Shown: one piece after another, positions 37,602-45,745 of the stretch
Numbering within the stretch: position 1 is the stretch's first letter
Layout: every line of letters begins with the position of its first letter
Assembly: GCF_023699475.1 (NCBI RefSeq)
Contig: NZ_JALXFV010000005.1
Coordinates: forward strand, 124,001 to 188,000
Direction: 5' to 3'
Length of the DNA stretch: 64,000 nucleotides
Origin: Halomarina rubra
Lineage (GTDB): Archaea > Halobacteriota > Halobacteria > Halobacteriales > Haloarculaceae
Notes under the pieces: model-generated
Databases searched by the model: none
What the model was told of the DNA's origin: nothing
Seen by the model: only the letters and a program-made list of their open reading frames with translations
Position numbers and translations under genes: made by a program

Positions 37602-38402
37602 ATGTCACACGAGGCGTTCACCGCCGAGAACGGGTACGCTCGCGTCGAAATCGACGGCTACCGCGCGGACGTACTCATCGACCGGGCCGACAAACGCAAC
37701 GCGATGGACCGGGCGGTCATCGCGGACCTGACGGACGCGTTCGACCACGTCGCCGACCGAGAGGACGTGCGGGCGGTGACGCTACTGGGCGAGGGGCCGG
37801 TGTTCTGTGCGGGGATGGACCTCCCGATGATGCGCGACAGCGGTGCGGCGCTCCACGAGGTCATCGGTACGGAGTTGCGGGCGCTGTTCGAGCGCATCGA
37901 GCGATTCCCGCGGCCGGTCGTCGTCGGTATCAAGCGCGCCGCCGTCGCCGGCGGGTTCGAGTTGACCCTGCCGGCGGACTTTCGCATCATCGGTGCGGAG
38001 GCGAAGTACGGCGTCGTCGAGGTGAAACTGGGCGTGTTCCCGAGCGGCGGGTCGACCCAGCGCCTCCCGCGACTCGTGGGCCTGGCGCGGGCGAAAGAAC
38101 TCGTCCTGACCGGCGAGTACGTCGCCCCCGAGGAGGCCGAACGGATGGGGCTGGTCAACGACGTCGTCCCCGACGACGAGGTCGACGAGCGCGCCCGAGC
38201 GTTCGCCGACGGACTGACCGAGAACGCACCGCTCGGGATGGAGCGCGCCCTGCGGGCGTTCGACCACGCGCTCGACGTGCCCCTGGAGGACGGCCTCGAC
38301 GTGGAGGGCTACCTCGCCGCGCCGCTGTACGACACCCACGACCACGAGGAGGGGTTCGGCGCGCGCATCGAGGGCCGCGACCCGGAGTTCGAGGGGTGCT
38401 GA
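37602..38402 (+). CDS. Enoyl-CoA hydratase/isomerase family protein with both catalytic glutamates
   Basis: A 266-residue crotonase-fold protein. ADVLIDRADKRNAMDRAV, GEGPVFCAGMDLPMM (oxyanion hole), AVAGGFELTLPADFRI (first Glu) and YGVVEVKLGVFPSGGSTQRLP (second Glu) are complete, so hydration of enoyl-CoA is plausible. Start MSHEAFTAENGYARVEI. It is the first gene of a same-strand group with an SDR dehydrogenase and another crotonase, suggesting a shared acyl-CoA pathway. Confidence 0.9.
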   Translation: MSHEAFTAENGYARVEIDGYRADVLIDRADKRNAMDRAVIADLTDAFDHVADREDVRAVTLLGEGPVFCAGMDLPMMRDSGAALHEVIGTELRALFERIERFPRPVVVGIKRAAVAGGFELTLPADFRIIGAEAKYGVVEVKLGVFPSGGSTQRLPRLVGLARAKELVLTGEYVAPEEAERMGLVNDVVPDDEVDERARAFADGLTENAPLGMERALRAFDHALDVPLEDGLDVEGYLAAPLYDTHDHEEGFGARIEGRDPEFEGC

Positions 38403-38495
38403 GAGCGGCGACGGTCGGGGAACGTCCGGAGGACGACGCGGGGCGGCGATTGCGGTGAGGGGAACGTTATTGTGACCGGTCGGCCACGTTGGGGT

Positions 38496-39347
38496 ATGAG
38501 TTTCCAAGCACCCGACCTGAGCGGGCGAACCGCCTTCATCACCGGCAGCACCCGCGGTGTGGGCAAGGAGATCGCACTCGCGCTGGCCGACGCCGGCTGT
38601 AACGTCGTCTCGACGGGCAAGACCGTCGACGACAGCGACTCCGACCTCGAGGGCACCATCCACAAGACCGCCGAGGCGTGCGAGGAGCGTGGCGTCGACG
38701 CCCACGCCATCCAGCTCAACCTCCGGGAGACCGACCAGATTCACGACGCCGTCGAGGAGGCAATCAACGTGTTCGGCGAGGTCGACGTCGTCATCAACAA
38801 CGCGAGCGCCATCCAGCTCGCCGCCGTCGAGGAGATGCCCGCCAACCGCTTCGACCTCGTCACGGACGTCAACGTCCGGGGAACGTACGTCACCTCCCGA
38901 GCGTTCATCCCGCACCTCAAGGAGATCGGCGGCGGCCACATCCTCACCAACGCCCCGCCCGTGAAGCTCTCCAGTGCGCCCGGCAAGGCCGCCTACTCGT
39001 GGGCGAAGATGGGGATGACGTTCGTGACGCTCTCGCTCGCCCAGGAACTGCGCGGCGACGACATCGCCGCCAACGCGTTCTGGCCGGTGACGGCCCTCGA
39101 CACCCGCGCGACCCGCTACTTCGGACTTGGGACCGAAGACGACTGGCGCACTCCCGACATCCTCGCGCACACGGTGCTCGAACTGCTCGACCGCGACCCA
39201 AGCGAGTTCACCGGACAGGCCGTCTACGACGAGGACCTCCTGCGCGAGGTCGGCGTCGAGGACTTCTCGGCGTACAACTGCACGCCCGGCGACCCCGCAC
39301 CGACCTCCGCACAGATGTTCGACCCCGACTTCCAGCGCCCGGAGTAG
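38496..39347 (+). CDS. Short-chain dehydrogenase, HSDL2-like
   Basis: A 283-residue SDR enzyme. The cofactor loop is FITGSTRGVGKEIALALADA; VVINNASAIQLAAVEEMP is the NNAS variant typical of the HSDL2 (hydroxysteroid dehydrogenase-like 2) branch; the catalytic pair is in AAYSWAKMGMTFVTL; and the serine position reads ILTNAPPVKL as in HSDL2 relatives. It has no C-terminal SCP2 lipid-binding domain, unlike eukaryotic HSDL2. The start at 38496 is favoured over 38472 by conservation. It lies between two crotonases, supporting a role in acyl-CoA or fatty acid metabolism. Confidence 0.9.
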   Translation: MSFQAPDLSGRTAFITGSTRGVGKEIALALADAGCNVVSTGKTVDDSDSDLEGTIHKTAEACEERGVDAHAIQLNLRETDQIHDAVEEAINVFGEVDVVINNASAIQLAAVEEMPANRFDLVTDVNVRGTYVTSRAFIPHLKEIGGGHILTNAPPVKLSSAPGKAAYSWAKMGMTFVTLSLAQELRGDDIAANAFWPVTALDTRATRYFGLGTEDDWRTPDILAHTVLELLDRDPSEFTGQAVYDEDLLREVGVEDFSAYNCTPGDPAPTSAQMFDPDFQRPE

Positions 39348-39422
39348 TCGGTACCGACCCATCCGCGGCCGTCGACAGCGACCCGAGCGAACCCTTTTGC
39401 CACCACCCTGTGACCCACAGCC

Positions 39423-40211
39423 ATGACCGAACCCGACTACGAGAACTTCGTGACGACGTTCGAGGACGGCGTCCTGCGTGCGGAGATTCACAGCACCTCG
39501 AAGATGAACGCGCTCAACGGGACGATGACCGAGGAGCTGTTCGACCTCGCGATTCGACTCCACGAGGAGCCGGTGCGCTGTTTAGTCCTCACCGGGTCCG
39601 ACGGCGTGTTCTGTGCGGGCGGCGACGTGGCGACGTTCGTCAGCGAGGACGCCGCCGGCGAGATTCGAAAAGGCGCGTCGCTGCTCCACGACGCGGTGTT
39701 CCAGTTGCGCGAAGCCGAGGTGCCGGTCGTGACGGCGGTCAACGGTCCGGCGGTCGGCGCGGGGTTCAGCTTCGCCATCATGGGTGACTACGTGCTCGCC
39801 AGCGAGGCGTCGTACTTCCAGTTCGGCTACCCCGGTATCGGCGCGACGGGCGACGGCTCCTCGACGTACTTCCTCCCGCGCGTCGTGGGCCTGCGGCAGG
39901 CCAAACGAATCGCGCTGTTGAACGAGCGCATCGACCCCGAGGAGGCGGCCGACCTGGGGTTGGCGACCGAGAGCGTCGCGGCCGACGAGTTCGAGAGCCG
40001 GGTGGCCGACGTCACCGCACAGGTCGCCGAGGGACCGACCGTCGCGCTGGGTCGGACCCAACGGCTGTTGACCGAGAGCACCACCCGCGGGATGGAGGCG
40101 CAGCTCGCCGCCGAGACCGACGCGATGGCCGAGACGGCCCGCACCGACGACTTCGCGGAGGGGGTCCGGGCGTTCGTCGAGAAGCGGTCACCGGAGTTCG
40201 AGGGGCGCTGA
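39423..40211 (+). CDS. Crotonase-fold protein lacking both hydratase glutamates
   Basis: A 262-residue enoyl-CoA hydratase/isomerase superfamily member. SDGVFCAGGDVATFVS gives the oxyanion hole, but the catalytic positions read GAGFSFAIMGDYVLA (Ser for the first Glu) and YFQFGYPGIGATGDG (no second Glu). It should therefore be an isomerase, dehalogenase or thioesterase-type crotonase, or inactive. The end SPEFEGR is almost identical to the end of the upstream crotonase (DPEFEGC), a sign of shared ancestry. Confidence 0.85.
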   Translation: MTEPDYENFVTTFEDGVLRAEIHSTSKMNALNGTMTEELFDLAIRLHEEPVRCLVLTGSDGVFCAGGDVATFVSEDAAGEIRKGASLLHDAVFQLREAEVPVVTAVNGPAVGAGFSFAIMGDYVLASEASYFQFGYPGIGATGDGSSTYFLPRVVGLRQAKRIALLNERIDPEEAADLGLATESVAADEFESRVADVTAQVAEGPTVALGRTQRLLTESTTRGMEAQLAAETDAMAETARTDDFAEGVRAFVEKRSPEFEGR

Positions 40212-40449
40212 GAACGGTCTGCGTCGTGTCGACGGCCAGTGTCGTACGGACAGCGTGTCGGACGGAACGTCGGTGTCCCGTGGACGGCCCGTACCGTGCG
40301 AACCGAGCCCGCGTCGTCGACCCTCCCCACTGCGTCGTCGGCATTTCACGGCCGACGTGCGGTCGCGTCGCTCGCGAGTCGTCGGTCGTCCGGTGTTCGG
40401 TCGAGTCCTCGACGATGCGGCCGTCGCTCGTCGGCTCACACCGACCGAA

Positions 40450-40779
40450 TCACGGGAGTCGAGTCGACCCCCACTCGTGGTACTCGACCAGTGCGTCGAC
40501 CCCGTCCTCGGAGATGGCGTAGTAGTTCGTCCGGCGGTCGATCTCGCCTTTGTCCGCCAACCCCTTGTTGACGAGCGTGTCCAGGTTCGGATACAGCCGC
40601 CCGTGGGTGATCTCGCGGTCGGTCTGTGCCTCCAGTTCCTCGCGTATCGACTGGCCGGACGGTCTGTCCAGACCCGCGATGCAGTACAGCAGGTCGCGCT
40701 GGAACCCCGTCAGCCCGTGAATCGTTCGAATGTCTACGGCACCACCGCCGCCACCTGCTCCTGAGTCCAACCCCGACAT
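40450..40779 (-). CDS. PadR family transcriptional regulator
   Basis: A 109-residue winged-helix protein. HGLTGFQRDLLYCIAGLD, GQSIREELEAQTDREITHGR, LYPNLDTLVNKGLADKGEID and RRTNYYAISEDGVDALVEYH follow the PadR pattern, including the wing with Y-x-I/L-T/S. The N-terminus is a glycine-rich tail (GAGGGGGAVD). PadR proteins are usually repressors responding to small ligands or stress. A perfect palindrome lies 35-52 bases upstream of its start, so self-regulation is likely. Confidence 0.9.
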   Translation of the reverse strand: MSGLDSGAGGGGGAVDIRTIHGLTGFQRDLLYCIAGLDRPSGQSIREELEAQTDREITHGRLYPNLDTLVNKGLADKGEIDRRTNYYAISEDGVDALVEYHEWGSTRLP

Positions 40780-40813
40780 GACGATAGGTCCTGTGCGCCG
40801 TCCGATGTTTGTT

Positions 40814-40831
40814 ATTGACTGTCAAGTCAAT
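40814..40831. promoter_or_regulatory. Palindromic operator candidate upstream of padR
   Basis: ATTGACT (40814-40820), four bases GTCA, then AGTCAAT (40825-40831): a perfect 7-bp inverted repeat in AT-rich sequence. On the minus strand CAATAAC next to it is about 30 bases from the padR start and can act as the TATA box, so a bound dimer would block it. Confidence 0.6.
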
Positions 40832-41287
40832 GAGACCGTCGCAACAGTTATCGTTGCACGGGAGACGGCGACGAGGGGCGGAACTCGACACACCGTTAGA
40901 AACACGTTAAACGGTTAACACTTCCCATATTACTCGCTTACGAACGAGAAAGCGAGCGACAGCGGGGCCGTGTCCCTCGACGGTCCCCAATCGACCCTCG
41001 CCGTGTAACGACCCACCGACCGCCAGAGCGGGAAGCGGCAAACGACCCATTTCAGCACCGAAGGGTGTCGAGTCGGCCGTCGTCCACCGACCATCCATCG
41101 GTTTTCCCCCCACCCCCACCAGTGGACCATTCATCAGGCGACCACGCTCGACAGACATCGACGGCCTCGGCTAGCCGTGGGTCGCTCCCGAGGTGTGCGC
41201 GACGAGGTAGACTCCGGACTCACACACTACTCTGGACTCAACACTCATGCTCGTCGCGAGCACGTCTGGAGACGGAGGAGATGAGGT
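40832..41287. other. Intergenic region between padR and the ZIP gene
   Basis: The left part (40840-40935) is AT-rich with words such as GTTAAACGGTTAAC and CATATTA, which look like promoter sequence for the plus strand, yet no well-coded frame follows for 350 bases. Nearer the ZIP gene there is an imperfect direct repeat around GGACTCA (41215-41246), a possible regulator site, and a tiny frame at 41247-41291 (MLVASTSGDGGDEV) that overlaps the ZIP start by 4 bases. Confidence 0.45.
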
Positions 41288-42133
41288 GTGACAGGACCGG
41301 TCGCAGCCGTGGTCGTCGGACAGTTCGAGTGGGTCGGAGCGAACCCCGTCCTCGGTGGTCTCCTGGGTGGCGTGTTCATCGCCGCGCTCAACCTGTTCGG
41401 CGCGACGTTGGTGTTCGTCTGGCGAGACCCCTCCGAGCGCGCGATGGACGGGGCGCTCGGGTTCGCCGCCGGGGTGATGCTGGCCGCGAGTTTCACGAGC
41501 CTCATCGTCCCCGGCATCGAGACGTACTCGGGTGGCGACCCGCTCCCGGTTCTCGTCGGGGTCCTCCTCGGTGCGCTGTTTCTCGACCGCTCGGACGTGC
41601 TCGTCCCGCACGCTCACTACCTCCTGACGGGTCGACGGCGGGCCGACGCGGCGAACCCCGGCGACTCCCTCCCGGTCGACGACGACAGACTCGCCGGCGT
41701 CGTCCTGTTCGTCCTCGCCATCACGCTGCACAACGTGCCCGAGGGCCTCGCCGTCGGCGTCGGGTTCGGCAGCGGTGACCCCGCGACGGCGGTGCCCCTG
41801 ATGCTCGCCATCGGTATCCAGAACGTCCCCGAGGGGCTGGCCGTATCGGTCGCCGCCATCAACGCCGGCCTCGACCGCCGGTTCTACGCCGCCGTCGCCG
41901 GTGTCCGGTCGGGACTGGTCGAGATACCGCTGGCCGTCCTCGGCGCGTACGCCGTCCAGTCGGTGACGCCGCTGCTCCCCTACGCGATGGGGTTCGCCGC
42001 GGGCGCGATGCTGTTCGTCATCAGCGACGAGATCGTCCCCGAGACCCACCGCGGCGGCCACGAACGGGTCGCCACGCTCGGTCTCGTCGTCGGCGTCGTC
42101 GTGATGCTGTACCTCGACATCTCCCTCGGGTGA
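41288..42133 (+). CDS. ZIP family divalent metal transporter
   Basis: A 281-residue membrane transporter of the ZIP family (zinc, iron or manganese import; some relatives act in both directions). The diagnostic helices are FVLAITLHNVPEGLAVGVGF and MLAIGIQNVPEGLAVSVAAI, with the HNxPEG metal site in the first and QNxPEG in the second. A cytoplasmic variable loop (RRRADAANPGDSLPVDDD) lacks the usual histidine-rich stretch. The GTG start at 41288 has GGAGGAG at 41274-41280, 7 bases before it. Confidence 0.92.
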   Translation: MTGPVAAVVVGQFEWVGANPVLGGLLGGVFIAALNLFGATLVFVWRDPSERAMDGALGFAAGVMLAASFTSLIVPGIETYSGGDPLPVLVGVLLGALFLDRSDVLVPHAHYLLTGRRRADAANPGDSLPVDDDRLAGVVLFVLAITLHNVPEGLAVGVGFGSGDPATAVPLMLAIGIQNVPEGLAVSVAAINAGLDRRFYAAVAGVRSGLVEIPLAVLGAYAVQSVTPLLPYAMGFAAGAMLFVISDEIVPETHRGGHERVATLGLVVGVVVMLYLDISLG

Positions 42134-42162
42134 GCGACCGACACTCTCCGAACGAGAGTCGC

Positions 42163-42372
42163 TCACCGGCCCCCGTGTTTCCGGAACCAGACGCGCTCGC
42201 CGACCGGCGACGCCTCCGGTCCGAGGTCGAGTCGACCGACGAAGAGGTCCCGAACGGCGAGCGTGACGCGGAGTTCGACGGGGTCGGTGCCGTCGGTCGG
42301 GACGACCCCCTCCGTCCACCGGTCGACGTGGTGGTCGGGGCGTCGGGCGTGAATCCGGTCGTGGACCATCAC
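42163..42372 (-). CDS. Possible small protein of unknown function
   Basis: A 69-residue frame (MMVHDRIHARRPDHHVDRW to GERVWFRKHGGR) converging with the ZIP gene. The middle, DPVELRVTLAVRDLFVGRLD, looks like real protein with alternating hydrophobics, but no family is recognised and the overlapping plus-strand frame is of similar quality. Kept as tentative. Confidence 0.4.
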   Translation of the reverse strand: MMVHDRIHARRPDHHVDRWTEGVVPTDGTDPVELRVTLAVRDLFVGRLDLGPEASPVGERVWFRKHGGR

Positions 42373-42454
42373 CGGGGGTAGACGGCCGGCGACGATGAGT
42401 CCGACGGCACCGGAATTCGACGGTCAGCGTCGGCGACGTCGATTCCGGTCGTCC

Positions 42455-42521
42455 CGACGTGTGCGTCGAGCGTCGCTCCGCTCTCGTTACGGCGCGGTCG
42501 TCTCGACGTGTGCGTCGAGCG
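42455..42521. repeat. Eighteen-base direct repeat at the 3' end of a small gene
   Basis: The 18 bases at 42455-42472 recur exactly at 42504-42521. The second copy encodes the last residues (around DAHVE) of the small minus-strand protein; the first lies just past its stop. This suggests a short duplication of the gene's 3' end or a slippage event. Confidence 0.6.
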
Positions 42522-42735
42522 CCGCGTCCGCCGAGCGGTACTCGCGCCGTGGGTAGACGTCCTCGCCGGCGTCGTCCTCGACGACCCAGTACGCCCGCTG
42601 GTCGGTCTCGACGACGTAGACGAGCGCGCTCCCCTCGCTCGTCGTCATCTGCTCGACGAGTCGTGCCGACTCGACCCTGTCACCGGTCTCGTTCTCCACG
42701 AGCGTGATCGCTCGTCGGAGCTGCGCCCCAGCCAT
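42487..42735 (-). CDS. Small acidic protein of unknown function
   Basis: An 82-residue protein: MAGAQLRRAITLVENETGD, then a beta-rich centre ALVYVVETDQRAYWVVEDDAG and YPRREYRSADAALDAHVET. Good codon use and an acidic composition support a real gene. It resembles small stand-alone haloarchaeal proteins with a single alpha/beta unit; no function is known. Confidence 0.7.
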   Translation of the reverse strand: MAGAQLRRAITLVENETGDRVESARLVEQMTTSEGSALVYVVETDQRAYWVVEDDAGEDVYPRREYRSADAALDAHVETTAP

Positions 42736-42897
42736 GTGACTCGTTACCGATTGTCGTTCTTAGCTGTTCGGTCGGTGGGCGTGCGTCGGACCTGCCGACG
42801 GTCGTATCGGTGGTATCGTCCCCCGCGCGTGATTGCCCGGTTGCGGGTGACGTCCGTGGAGTCGCCCGCCGCCGCTCGTGGTCGGTTACACCCGCGG

Positions 42898-43254
42898 TCA
42901 GTTCCGGTCGAGGTCGGTCGTCTTCTCGGTGACGCGGTCGCCCGTGTTGCGCGTTCCCGCCGGTTCGAACAGGAGGACCGTCGCCGGAGCCTCGGCGACC
43001 GGCCGGTGTTCGACGCCCGCCTCGACGACGTACAGGTCGTGTTCGGCCAGGTCGACGACCCCGTTGCGGAACTCGATGCTGATGGCCCCTTCGACGACGA
43101 GGAACAGTTCGTCGGCGTCGGGGTGTGCGTGCCAGTCGAACGGCCCCTCCATCCGCGCGAGTTTGACGTGCTGGCCGTTCAGTTCCGCGAGCAGTCGAGG
43201 TGACCACGCCTCCTCGATGGCCGCGGCAGCCTCGGGTAGCGAGACGGTGTCCAT
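42898..43254 (-). CDS. Cupin domain protein
   Basis: A 118-residue single-cupin protein. Motif 1 is DWHAHPDADELFLVVEGAISIEF (two metal-binding His and the Glu), motif 2 is VVEAGVEHRPVAEAPATVLLF. Such small cupins bind a metal and act as isomerases, dioxygenases or sensors; nothing here fixes the choice. The start at 43254 (MDTVSLPEAAAAIEEAW) is preferred to the ATG at 43326. Confidence 0.88.
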   Translation of the reverse strand: MDTVSLPEAAAAIEEAWSPRLLAELNGQHVKLARMEGPFDWHAHPDADELFLVVEGAISIEFRNGVVDLAEHDLYVVEAGVEHRPVAEAPATVLLFEPAGTRNTGDRVTEKTTDLDRN

Positions 43255-43383
43255 ACACCACCCACGCACCCGACCACCAAGCACTCGTGGGTCCCCGCCG
43301 TCGCCCCCGTGACACGTGATACCCATGCAATAACTCCCAGTAGCGGACGTATACTAAACCGTGTCTTTCCAGTAGCGAAACAT

Positions 43384-45210
43384 ATGAACCCACACGTCCA
43401 CCTCCAGCGGCCCGACGACTGGACCCGGGGGGCCGGAACCGCGGTGCGAGGGACCGCGTTCGTCGACGGCGAACGGTACGACGCGGACGCGCTCCACGAC
43501 CGTTTCAGCGCCGTCGACACCCGCGAGGCGTTCCGCGCGGCCGTCGAGGAACTGGAGGGCTTCTTCGCCGTCGTCCGCGTCGTCGAGGGGACGGTGTTCG
43601 CCGCGACCGACCACGTCCGGAGCATCCCGCTGTTCTACGCCCCCGGTGCCGACCTCGTCTCCGACAGCGCCCGTGCCCTCCGAACCCGTCTCGCGGACCC
43701 GGCCGTCGACACCGTCGCCGAAGCCGAGTACCTCTCGACGACGTACGTCACCGGCGGCGAGACGCTGTACCGAGACATCAGACAGCTCAGAGCAGGCGAA
43801 CTCCTCGCCTTCGAGACGAGCGCCGGCGGGACGCGACCGACGGCCCCCGCGGTGACCGAACGCCACTGGACGTACGCGCCGAGCACGACGGGTGCCGAAC
43901 CCGAGGCGACCCCGACCGACAGACTGGTCGCCCTCGACGACGCGCTCGTCGAGGCGTTCGAGCGCTGTCTCGCCGTCGCCGACGGGCGGCCCATCGCCGT
44001 CCCGCTGAGCGGCGGGTACGACTCGCGGCTGGTCGCGACGATGCTCGTGCGCCTCGGTGCCGAGGACGTCCGGACGTTCACCTACGGCCGAGCGGACTCG
44101 TCAGACGTCCGGGTCGCCCGCGACGTCGCCGCCGCCCTCGACCTCCCGTGGCGACACGTCGAGTACACCGCCGACGACTGGTACGACTGGTTCAACGGCC
44201 CCGACCGCGAGTCGTACTACGAACGCGCCGACGACTTCGACGCTATCCCGAACCTGAGCGCGCTGCCCGCCGTCGAGGAGCTGCTGGCCGATGGGTGGCT
44301 CCCCGCGGACAGCGTCGTCGTCCCCGGCCAGACCGTCGCCGAGATCGGTGGCCACCTGCCCGACCGCCTGCTCGACGGGAGCGCGACCGCCGCCGACCTC
44401 GTCGAGAGCGTGCTCGACCGCCACTACTGCCAGTTCGAGTGCGACGAGCGCCTCGACCGCACGTTCCGACTGCGCGTCTGGCAGAGCGTCGCGGACGTCT
44501 GTGACACGAGCGACCGCACGAGTGCCTACGCCGCGTGGGAGTGGCAAGAGCGCCAGGCGAAGTTCCTCTGTGGCGACGGCCGCATCTACGAACACGCCGG
44601 TCTCGACTGGTGGTTCCCGCTGTGGGACCCCACCGTCGCCGCGGCGTGGGGAGCGATTCCCGCCGCCGGCCGCGCCGAGAAACGTCGCTACACCGAACTC
44701 GTCGAGACGCTGTACGCCGACGTCGCCGAGGTGGACGCGTCGGCCGCCGCCCGGACGCAGGCGACCGACAGCCGAGTCACCGTCGCGACGCGTCGGCTCC
44801 GGTCGGCCGTCGCCGACTCGCCGCTGGCCGGGGTCGCACGACCGCTGTACCGACGCTTCCGCGGTCGGACCGCCAGCCGCGAGGACGGCCCACTGGCACA
44901 CTTCGGGATGCTCTCGGCGGCCCAGTTCGACCGCCTCTACGCCGCCGACCGGAGCCACCACGCGTTCCGTGCGCTAGAGGCGACCGGTCGGGTCTCGTTC
45001 GACCCCGCACACGAGGACGGGTGGCCCGGCGACGTACTGACGGTCGAGGGTCTGGAGGCGACCCGTCCGGACCGACCGGATCTACCGAACGAGGCCGACG
45101 ACGCCGAGACCACCGAGGCGGCCTACGACCCGCCGACGGTGACCGGCCAGGGTGACGGTCCCCACCCGACGCGCCTCGGAGGCTGGGCGGCCGAACCGAG
45201 CGACGACTGA
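43384..45210 (+). CDS. Asparagine synthase-like protein without the glutaminase cysteine
   Basis: A 608-residue protein with the two-part layout of AsnB. Residues 1-170 look like a class II glutamine amidotransferase domain (FFAVVRVVEGTVFAATDHVR, SIPLFYAPGADLVSDSARAL), but it begins MNPHVHLQ and has no cysteine after the initiator Met, so it cannot use glutamine in the normal way. Residues 190-470 are the synthetase: PLSGGYDSRLVATMLVR (PP-loop), FTYGRADSSDVRVARDVA and AKFLCGDGRIYEHAGLDWWF. The C-terminus (from 470) is variable and acidic. A TATACTAAA at 43350-43358 gives a very short leader. Relatives in archaea lie among surface-polysaccharide genes; the acceptor is unknown. Confidence 0.85.
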   Translation: MNPHVHLQRPDDWTRGAGTAVRGTAFVDGERYDADALHDRFSAVDTREAFRAAVEELEGFFAVVRVVEGTVFAATDHVRSIPLFYAPGADLVSDSARALRTRLADPAVDTVAEAEYLSTTYVTGGETLYRDIRQLRAGELLAFETSAGGTRPTAPAVTERHWTYAPSTTGAEPEATPTDRLVALDDALVEAFERCLAVADGRPIAVPLSGGYDSRLVATMLVRLGAEDVRTFTYGRADSSDVRVARDVAAALDLPWRHVEYTADDWYDWFNGPDRESYYERADDFDAIPNLSALPAVEELLADGWLPADSVVVPGQTVAEIGGHLPDRLLDGSATAADLVESVLDRHYCQFECDERLDRTFRLRVWQSVADVCDTSDRTSAYAAWEWQERQAKFLCGDGRIYEHAGLDWWFPLWDPTVAAAWGAIPAAGRAEKRRYTELVETLYADVAEVDASAAARTQATDSRVTVATRRLRSAVADSPLAGVARPLYRRFRGRTASREDGPLAHFGMLSAAQFDRLYAADRSHHAFRALEATGRVSFDPAHEDGWPGDVLTVEGLEATRPDRPDLPNEADDAETTEAAYDPPTVTGQGDGPHPTRLGGWAAEPSDD

Positions 45211-45259
45211 CGAGACACGGAGGGGAAGACACTTGCCGGCCGGTCGTACACCTACCGCA

Positions 45260-45709
45260 ATGACGGATTCGGACCCCGCGTACCTGGTCAACGTCGACGC
45301 CGTCGTCGTCCGCGACGGCGAGTACCTGCTCGTCGAACGCAGTCCCGACGAGGAGCACGCCGCCGGCGAACTCGGCTTCCCCGGCGGGACGACCGACGGC
45401 GACGACGAGGGGCCGGACGTCCTGGAGGCGACGGTCCGCCGCGAGGTCCGCGAGGAGGTCGGTGTCGAGCTAGCGACGACGATGGCGTACGTGCAGTCGA
45501 ACGCCTTCGAGTCAGACACCGGCGAGGGGGTCGTCAACGTCGTGTTCCTCTGTCGGTACGAACGCGGCGAGGTCTCCGTCGACCCGACGGAGGTCGCGGA
45601 GGTCCACTGGCTCACCGCCGAGGCCGTCGCGAACCACCCGGAAACGCCAGCCTACACGCGACAGCAACTCGAACTCGCGGAGGGGCAGCGCCAGCTACTG
45701 GGCTGGTAA
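45260..45709 (+). CDS. Nudix hydrolase
   Basis: A 149-residue Nudix protein: VNVDAVVVRDGEYLLVERSP, then ELGFPGGTTDGDDEGPDV leading into the Nudix helix TVRREVREEVGVEL. The box fits G-x5-D-x7-REVREEVGV, with aspartate in place of the first Glu; the REVREE metal-binding part is intact. It hydrolyses a nucleoside diphosphate derivative, identity unknown. The start at 45260 lies 49 bases after the preceding gene; the longer frame upstream overlaps it out of frame. Confidence 0.9.
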   Translation: MTDSDPAYLVNVDAVVVRDGEYLLVERSPDEEHAAGELGFPGGTTDGDDEGPDVLEATVRREVREEVGVELATTMAYVQSNAFESDTGEGVVNVVFLCRYERGEVSVDPTEVAEVHWLTAEAVANHPETPAYTRQQLELAEGQRQLLGW

Positions 45710-45745
45710 GGACAGCCTAACGAGGCGACGCCGTCGCTCCGTCGC

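Noticed and set aside
40907-41158. Minus-strand frame of 83 codons in the padR-ZIP gap
   Set aside because: Composition is glycine/arginine-rich without the acidic bias of genuine proteins here, and it runs through promoter-like AT-rich sequence.
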